Assembly: GCA_023457875.1 (NCBI GenBank)
Contig: JAEXBC010000339.1
Span: forward strand, 1-21,757
Direction: 5' to 3'
DNA length: 21,757 nt
Origin: Bacillota bacterium
GTDB taxonomy: Bacteria; Bacillota; Clostridia; Lachnospirales; Cellulosilyticaceae
Numbering within the stretch: position 1 is the first letter of the stretch; each line of letters begins with the position of its first letter. Below the pieces are notes generated by a model. It saw nothing but the letters and a program-made list of their open reading frames with translations. It was not told the origin of the DNA and searched no databases. The position numbers and the translations under genes are program-made. This document shows, in pieces, positions 16,596 to 21,757 of this stretch.

Positions 16596-18491
16596 ATGAA
16601 GGATAGAAAAGGATTGAACTTACCTAAGCTCATCAGTGATGGTATGATTTTGCAAAGAGATCAAGTAATAAAGCTATGGGGATATGCTGATGAGGGACAA
16701 AATATAACCATCAAATTTCTTGATGAGCGATACAAAGTGGTGGCTGATTCAAATGGAAGGTGGCAGGTGAACTTAGGCCCTTTGGCAGCAGGTGGACCCT
16801 ACGAGATGGAGTTTGTAGCAGACAAGCATATCATTATACACGATATCTTGATAGGCGATATATGGCTTTGTGGTGGTCAGTCCAATATGGAGCTACCTGT
16901 CTTGCGAGTTATGGAGCGGTATAGTGATGAAGTCAGTAGCTATCAAAATCCTTGTATTAGAATGTTTAGGGTACCTATGGTATATGATTTTGCTTCACCT
17001 TTGGAAGAATTAGCTGGTGGTGTATGGCAACTATTAAATCAAGAAAATGTGCTGGATTTTACAGCAACAGGATATTTTTTCGCTAAGGCATTATTTGCAG
17101 CGCATCAAGTGCCAATAGGATTAATACATACAGCCCTTGGTGGCACCCCGGCAGAAGCATGGATTAGTGAAGAAGGACTTAAAACCTTTCCTACCTATCT
17201 AGAAGAAGCAGCCAAGTATGCCGATAATCATTATGCTAAGTATGTGCTTGATGAAGATGAAAAAAGAATTAAGTCCTGGCAAGATGACTTAGATCGAGCT
17301 GACAGGCTACTTGCTAGAGGTGAGGAACAATGCGCTGCCTCACAGTATGATGACCAGGGCTGGTCTGTATTCAATATTCCCGGATTTTGGAATGAGGGGG
17401 AAATGAATCAAGATGCAGGTGCAATATGGTTTAGAAGGCAAATTGATGTGCCAGCTAAGATGTGCCGTCAAGATGCTAGACTTTTATTAGGTACTATTGT
17501 AGATAGTGATACGATTTATTTAAATGGCTATAAGATAGGGGAGACAGGATATAAATATCCGCCTAGAATATATCCTATTCCAGAGGGTGTTCTAAAAGAA
17601 GGGAAAAATACCCTTATCATACGTGTGGTTTGGTGGCAAAAGAAAGGTGGCTTCACACCAGATAAGCCTTTCTGCCTTCAAGCTGGCGATGATTGTATTG
17701 ACCTAAAAGGAGAATGGCAGTACAAAATAGGAGCAAAGATGCCTGAGCTATCCCCACAAATCTTCTTGCAATATAAACCACTGGGCGTATATAATGGCAT
17801 GATTTGGCCTTTGAGAAATATGAAGCTTAAGGGTGTGATCTGGTATCAGGGTGAATCCAACACACATCAGCCACAAGTTTACGGAGATTTGTTTAGAGCG
17901 CTAATTGGCGATTGGAGAAATACATGGCAAAATCAAGAATTGCCTTTTATTTATGTGCAACTACCTAATTTTGACTCACCAGAAGAATCAGAAGACGAAA
18001 AGCTATTAACAAAGGATAATTGGCCTCTCCTTAGAGAGGCTCAGCTTGAAACCTTACAGGTGCCAAATACAGGAATGGCAGTTGCCATAGATGTGGGAGA
18101 GTGGAATGATTTACATCCACTTAATAAAAAGGATATCGGTGAAAGATTGGCTTTGCATGCAAGAGCTATTGCCTATCATGAAGACCTTGTCTATAGTGGC
18201 CCTTTATTAAAAGAGGCTAGAATAGAGGAGGATAAAGTGGTTCTTTCCTTTAATCATGTGGGCAGTGGTTTGGCTATTTTGGGCGAAGAACTTAAGGGTT
18301 TCACGATATCTGCAGATGGAAAGTGCTTCGTTAATGCAAGAGCTCAGATCAGGGAGCAACAAGTTGTTGTTTGGCAGGAGAGCGTCATGAACCCTGTTGA
18401 AGTAAGATATGGGTGGGAGAATAATCCACAGCAAGCTAATTTGTACAACAAGGAAGCCTTACCAGCATCACCTTTTAGAGTGAGCATCTAA
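16596..18491 (+). CDS. Sialate O-acetylesterase-family SGNH esterase, probable cytoplasmic carbohydrate acetylesterase
   Basis: The protein is 631 residues from this ATG. An in-frame ATG at 16584 would add four; GGGTGA at 16586-16591 favours 16596, but both sites are mediocre. There is no signal peptide. An N-terminal beta domain is followed by the catalytic serine S96 in LCGGQSNMELP. GVIWYQGESN is the block III motif, and D505/H507 in NDLHP complete the triad. A region at about 240-370 (FWNEGE..., AIWFRRQIDVP, IYLNGYKIGETGY) resembles the jelly-roll sugar-binding domain of GH2 enzymes, inserted into the esterase. Such proteins in polysaccharide loci deacetylate xylan- or mannan-derived sugars, not only sialic acid. 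With no sialic acid genes nearby, acetylated xylo-oligosaccharide is the likelier substrate. It is monocistronic, with its own promoter and terminator. Confidence 0.85.
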   Translation: MKDRKGLNLPKLISDGMILQRDQVIKLWGYADEGQNITIKFLDERYKVVADSNGRWQVNLGPLAAGGPYEMEFVADKHIIIHDILIGDIWLCGGQSNMELPVLRVMERYSDEVSSYQNPCIRMFRVPMVYDFASPLEELAGGVWQLLNQENVLDFTATGYFFAKALFAAHQVPIGLIHTALGGTPAEAWISEEGLKTFPTYLEEAAKYADNHYAKYVLDEDEKRIKSWQDDLDRADRLLARGEEQCAASQYDDQGWSVFNIPGFWNEGEMNQDAGAIWFRRQIDVPAKMCRQDARLLLGTIVDSDTIYLNGYKIGETGYKYPPRIYPIPEGVLKEGKNTLIIRVVWWQKKGGFTPDKPFCLQAGDDCIDLKGEWQYKIGAKMPELSPQIFLQYKPLGVYNGMIWPLRNMKLKGVIWYQGESNTHQPQVYGDLFRALIGDWRNTWQNQELPFIYVQLPNFDSPEESEDEKLLTKDNWPLLREAQLETLQVPNTGMAVAIDVGEWNDLHPLNKKDIGERLALHARAIAYHEDLVYSGPLLKEARIEEDKVVLSFNHVGSGLAILGEELKGFTISADGKCFVNARAQIREQQVVVWQESVMNPVEVRYGWENNPQQANLYNKEALPASPFRVSI

Positions 18492-18508
18492 AGGCTAATG
18501 ACAAAGAG

Positions 18509-18541
18509 ACTGCAGTGGTGCTCGTGCACAGCAGTTTTTTT
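18509..18541 (+). terminator. Rho-independent terminator of the esterase gene
   Basis: ACTGC (18509-18513) pairs with GCAGT (18531-18535) and GTGC (18518-18521) with GCAC (18526-18529), with unpaired bases between. Six Ts follow the stem. Confidence 0.8.
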
Positions 18542-18618
18542 AATAGTATAAAGTTATGTAGCTTATGCTATATAGAGTATGCCAAAATTTATTTTAAAAG
18601 AAAATGAGGTAAAAAAGG

Positions 18619-20400
18619 ATGAAAAAATGGTCATATTCAGACTTGAAAATTTCAATTAAGCTATCTGTTATGTATGTATGTTTTTTAGTGATATCCTTAA
18701 GTATTTCATTGGCAATCTATATGCATATAAGCAATCGTATAACCGTGGAAAAAAACATTGATTTATCCATGAGAACGTTATATTCATTGGAAGCTTCTAT
18801 TTATAATTTGGTTAATAATATAAGCTATAATTCCAGAATTATTATGGCAAACAATGAAATTCAGCAAATTATTAGTGATGAGGATAAAGTACTGCAGGTT
18901 ACGAATCAGCAAACCATCTCTAAAATTATGGTGAGATTGAGTTATTCTGTGCCTTACTTTGAATCTATTTACCTATTCGACAATTATGGAAATACCTATG
19001 GAGCGGACAAGAAGGGATTTAAGGCGTATAATTTTGAATTAGTCAAAACAGCTGACTGGTATAAAAAGGTTAAGGAAAAGGATGGCTATTACATACTTGA
19101 GTTAAATGCCAATCATATCTTTTCTGATAATAGACAAGAAAATAGTGTGGCACTTATTAGAATCATTAATGATACAATCACTATGAAACCTATAGGGCTT
19201 TTGATGATTAATATTTCTCAGGATGTATTTATGAATAATTATTATGAGGCTTCTAAAGAGTATAGCCCCAATATATTGCTACTTAATGAAGCGGATGAAA
19301 TCATATCTGCCAAGGGTGATATGACATTGGATACCGTAAAGGCAGCATTTCCTGATGGCTTTACGGAGGAAAAAGGGTCAAAGGTCATCCTATTAGGAAA
19401 TAAAAAATTTCTATGTTCATACATTCATATTTCAGAGTATAACTGGAAGGCTGTAGTAAGCATTCCCCTTCAAGAAATGGAAAAAGAGCTTTATCAGGTT
19501 CTTTTCATCATGATTAGTGTTTTTAGCGGTATTTTTTTACTGATTTGTTTTTTGATTATGTCCAAGACCATTACAAATCCTATCAACAAATTAGTGCATT
19601 CTATGAAGCAATTGGAAACGGGTAGATTTGTGAAGGTGGATATGAAGCTAGGAAATGATGAGATTGGTAAACTAAAGGACAATTATAATATCATGGTAGA
19701 CGAAATTGAGAAATTGATTCATAAAATCTATCAAGAACAGAAGTTTAAGCGAAAGGCAGAGCTTAGAGTTTTGCAGGAGCAGGTTAAACCCCACTTTTTA
19801 TACAACACCATTGATGCCATGAGATACTTAGCTTACTCTGAGCAGTATAAAGAACTTTGTGAAGCACTTGAAGCCTTTGGGAGCTATTATCGCACCAGTT
19901 TAAGTAAAGGTAGAGAAATCATATCCGTTAAGAAGGAAATAGAGATTGTACGAGATTATTTGTACTTACAAAAAATGAGGTATGGAGAGATCTTACAAAC
20001 TGTATTTGAGATAGATGAGAAGGTTCTAGGTTATGATGTACCTAAACTGATTTTGCAGCCATTAGTAGAAAATGCTATATACCATGGCATCAAGCCCAAG
20101 ATGGAAAAGGGGACCATTTATATTCGTGCCTTCCTAAAAGATGACATGGTTGTTTTTGAAGTAGAAGATGATGGCTTAGGCATGAGTCAGGAGGAACTCT
20201 TGAATCTAAAAACAGAGAAGCTTGAAAAAAATATGAAAAGCTTTGGTTTAAGAGGAACTTGTGAAAGGTTGAGTATTTATTATGAGAGAGCGGACTTGTA
20301 TTGTATTGAAAGCGAAAAGAATGTAGGCACAAAGATTACATTTAAAATTCCAATAGGCATAAGGGGGAAGGAAAATGATCAAACTAATTATAGTAGATGA
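18619..20400 (+). CDS. YesM-type sensor histidine kinase
   Basis: This is a 593-residue membrane kinase. Helix 1 lies at about 12-35, an extracellular Cache-like sensor region at about 36-290, helix 2 at about 292-314, and HAMP at about 315-370. The His_kinase domain follows, with H392 in EQVKPHFLYNTID as the phosphorylation site. The ATPase N box is LVENAIYHG and the G box is DDGLGMS. In this family the kinase senses sugars or a liganded binding protein outside the cell and phosphorylates the AraC-type partner. GAGGT (18606-18610) precedes the ATG by 8 bases. The end overlaps the regulator gene by 26 bases, a tighter arrangement than in the first two-component pair. A binding-protein gene lies just beyond, a plausible target and co-sensor. 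Confidence 0.94.
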   Translation: MKKWSYSDLKISIKLSVMYVCFLVISLSISLAIYMHISNRITVEKNIDLSMRTLYSLEASIYNLVNNISYNSRIIMANNEIQQIISDEDKVLQVTNQQTISKIMVRLSYSVPYFESIYLFDNYGNTYGADKKGFKAYNFELVKTADWYKKVKEKDGYYILELNANHIFSDNRQENSVALIRIINDTITMKPIGLLMINISQDVFMNNYYEASKEYSPNILLLNEADEIISAKGDMTLDTVKAAFPDGFTEEKGSKVILLGNKKFLCSYIHISEYNWKAVVSIPLQEMEKELYQVLFIMISVFSGIFLLICFLIMSKTITNPINKLVHSMKQLETGRFVKVDMKLGNDEIGKLKDNYNIMVDEIEKLIHKIYQEQKFKRKAELRVLQEQVKPHFLYNTIDAMRYLAYSEQYKELCEALEAFGSYYRTSLSKGREIISVKKEIEIVRDYLYLQKMRYGEILQTVFEIDEKVLGYDVPKLILQPLVENAIYHGIKPKMEKGTIYIRAFLKDDMVVFEVEDDGLGMSQEELLNLKTEKLEKNMKSFGLRGTCERLSIYYERADLYCIESEKNVGTKITFKIPIGIRGKENDQTNYSR

Positions 20401-21121
20401 TGAGGAAAAAACGAGAAATCTCATCAAATTACTTATAGATAAAGAATTAGGTATTACTTTAGTAGGAGAAGCATCTAATGGTCAAGAAGGGCTAGAACTT
20501 ATTAAGGACAGGTGCCCAGATATTGTCATAACTGATATTAGAATGCCTTGTATGGATGGATTGATCTTTACTGAAAAGGCGCTCAAGTATAGGTCTAATT
20601 TAATGATTATCATGATTAGTGCCTATGAGGATTTTGATTACGCTAGGCAAGCTATCAGACTAGGTGTATCAGATTATCTACTAAAACCTATTAAAAAAAG
20701 TGAGCTTAATGGGGCATTAGAAAAAACCATTGCCCAAATAAAAGAAGCTAGAGTTAAATATGGAATTGATGAAGAGCAGGAAGCACCAGTATCTTTGATT
20801 CAAAAGGTTTTAGAATATGTCACACAGCACATAGGAGATGAGAGTTTATCCCTAGCTTACACAGCAAGTTGTTTTTACGTTAATCCAAGTTACCTCAGCA
20901 GAATCTTTAAAAGCTATGTAGGAGATTCCTTTGTCGAATATTTAACCAAAATAAGAATAGAAAAAGCAGTATGGTATCTAGAAAACACGGATAAAAAAGC
21001 CTATGAAATTGCAGAACTAGTGGGTATTAGTGATGCCGCATATTTCGGCAAATGTTTCAAAAAGTATAAGGGTGTATCTATCAATCATTATAAGAAGTTG
21101 ATAAAAGGATATAAGTCCTAG
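20375..21121 (+). CDS. Response regulator with AraC-type DNA-binding domain, short form
   Basis: The 248-residue protein has a receiver domain (about 1-120): D8/D9 acidic pair, phospho-acceptor D54 in IVITDIRMP, S82 and K104 in LLKP. A linker of only about 20 residues leads to the AraC double helix-turn-helix (about 141-240), with PSYLSRIFK and GISDAAYFGKCFKK in the two recognition regions. It starts inside the kinase gene, behind AAGGGGGAAGGA (20361-20372), so translation is coupled. It probably activates the downstream binding-protein gene, whose promoter lacks a -35. Compared with the 533-residue regulator at 310, it lacks the long central region. Confidence 0.94.
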   Translation: MIKLIIVDDEEKTRNLIKLLIDKELGITLVGEASNGQEGLELIKDRCPDIVITDIRMPCMDGLIFTEKALKYRSNLMIIMISAYEDFDYARQAIRLGVSDYLLKPIKKSELNGALEKTIAQIKEARVKYGIDEEQEAPVSLIQKVLEYVTQHIGDESLSLAYTASCFYVNPSYLSRIFKSYVGDSFVEYLTKIRIEKAVWYLENTDKKAYEIAELVGISDAAYFGKCFKKYKGVSINHYKKLIKGYKS

Positions 21122-21152
21122 TAGTACTTTTGGTAAAAATATTACTATTTTT
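21122..21152 (+). terminator. Weak AT-rich terminator candidate after the second regulator
   Basis: TAGTA (21122-21126) can pair with TACTA (21143-21147), with an inner TTTT/AAAA helix separated by unpaired bases; TTTTT follows. The stem is nearly all A-T and unlikely to be efficient. Confidence 0.35.
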
Positions 21153-21164
21153 AAAAAGAATAGC

Positions 21165-21206
21165 ACATATACTTATGCATAAATAACATATATAATAAGT
21201 GTATGT
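21165..21206 (+). promoter_or_regulatory. Promoter region of the second binding-protein gene with inverted repeats
   Basis: A perfect TATAAT stands at 21191-21196 without a usable -35. A 10-bp palindrome, TTATGCATAA (21173-21182), sits just upstream of it. A 12-bp inverted repeat with one mismatch flanks the whole region (ACATATACTTAT 21165-21176; ATAAGTGTATGT 21195-21206). The outer arms bracket the expected start of transcription, as an operator would. Confidence 0.5.
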
Positions 21207-21249
21207 TAAAGCAAAAACAAGTACAATAAAATATTGGAGGGAGAAAGAC

Positions 21250-21757
21250 ATGGGAAAATTAAGAAAAGCAGCAACTCTTCTAATCTCAACCTTAATGATA
21301 TCTACTATGGTTGGGTGTGCTGGTGGTACTACTACAAAGCCCGCGGGGGACAAAGCACAGGACACTACACAAACTTCAGAAAAGCCTGCTACAGATGAAA
21401 AAGCTTCTGACGAAGTCATTACATTAAATATGTGGCATATTTGGGCAGCTGAGAGTGAATCAAGTAAAGTTCCATTTGAGACAGCAGTTAAAGAGTTCAA
21501 CGAAGAAAATCCTAACATCCAAGTAGTATTAGATGCTACAGAAAATGAAGCTTACAAGACAAAGATGACAGCTACAATTGCAGCTAACGAAGCACCTGAT
21601 ATTTATTTCTATTGGGGCGGCGGCTATATGAAGAATATAGTAGATGCTGGAAAAGTACTTGCTTTAGATGATTATCTTGATCAAGCAACAAAGGATAAAA
21701 TCTTAAACGGAACACTTACTAATATGATCTTTGACGGCAAAACATATGGTATTGGAC
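21250..21757 (+). CDS. Extracellular sugar-binding lipoprotein, family 1 (3' end beyond window)
   Basis: The first 169 codons are present and the frame is open to the window edge. GGAGGGAG (21236-21243) lies 6 bases before the ATG. The signal peptide MGKLRKAATLLISTL... ends in a lipobox with lipidated C23 (MVGC), followed by a Thr/Lys/Asp-rich tether (about 24-55). The mature part begins ITLNMWHIW, then FNEENPNIQVV and NEAPDIYFYWGGG, all standard for the first lobe of family 1 solute-binding proteins of sugar ABC transporters. It differs from the LplA-like protein at 2254 and belongs to the smaller MalE/MsmE-type group. Permease genes probably follow beyond the window. Its position directly after a kinase/regulator pair suggests control by that pair. 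Confidence 0.88.
   Translation, partial: MGKLRKAATLLISTLMISTMVGCAGGTTTKPAGDKAQDTTQTSEKPATDEKASDEVITLNMWHIWAAESESSKVPFETAVKEFNEENPNIQVVLDATENEAYKTKMTATIAANEAPDIYFYWGGGYMKNIVDAGKVLALDDYLDQATKDKILNGTLTNMIFDGKTYGIG

Noticed and set aside
21081..21518. Minus-strand 145-codon frame across the second binding-protein start
   Set aside because: It overlaps a clear signal peptide and promoter on the plus strand and shows no family resemblance.

Overview
The window is AT-rich and coding-dense. Every gene lies on the plus strand, most have strong AGGAGG-type ribosome binding sites, and the gene families are typical of anaerobic Firmicutes. It looks like a chromosomal carbohydrate-utilisation locus of a plant-fibre-degrading member of the Clostridia. 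A Cellulosilyticum-like Lachnospirales is my best guess, inferred from gene content rather than shown by a marker gene. I see no phage, transposon, CRISPR or RNA genes.

Layout. (1) 2-1911: the tail of a sensor histidine kinase and its AraC-type response regulator, YesM/YesN style. (2) 1912-2253: a 342-bp regulatory gap with hairpins, 22-bp-spaced repeats, a dyad and promoter elements. (3) 2254-7110: a sugar-binding lipoprotein, a strong stem-loop, two LplB/YtcP-type permeases and a cytoplasmic GH8 exo-oligoxylanase, closed by a terminator at 7123-7152. (4) 7155-13612: a promoter with tandem 22-bp repeats, then a CE4-like deacetylase, a GH3 glycosidase, a chemoreceptor and an aldose 1-epimerase. 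(5) 13687-16429: transaldolase and transketolase, closed by a long hairpin terminator. (6) 16534-18541: a promoter, a sialate-O-acetylesterase-family (SGNH) esterase and a terminator. (7) 18619-21121: a second kinase/AraC-type regulator pair. (8) 21250 to the end: a second sugar-binding lipoprotein, cut by the window edge.

Reading the parts together: an oligosaccharide, most likely a (partly acetylated) xylo-oligosaccharide, is bound outside the cell and imported intact by an ABC system with no ATPase gene here. Inside, two unrelated esterase families would remove acetyl groups, GH8 would cut xylose from the reducing end and GH3 from the non-reducing end. Aldose 1-epimerase would equilibrate the anomers, and transaldolase plus transketolase would carry pentose phosphates into glycolysis. 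None of the hydrolases has a signal peptide, so the degradation encoded here is cytoplasmic. Xylose isomerase and xylulokinase are not in the window. The xylan assignment rests mainly on the GH8 protein, whose key residues match the Rex subgroup; the other members fit but are individually less specific.

The points most worth following are: near-identical 22-bp tandem repeats just upstream of a promoter that lacks a -35 box, with a related element upstream of the transporter operon; a chemoreceptor inside the hydrolase operon that carries a 50-residue basic N-terminal extension built from tetrapeptide repeats; and two cytoplasmic deacetylase-type enzymes of different folds in one locus. No wholly unknown system is evident.
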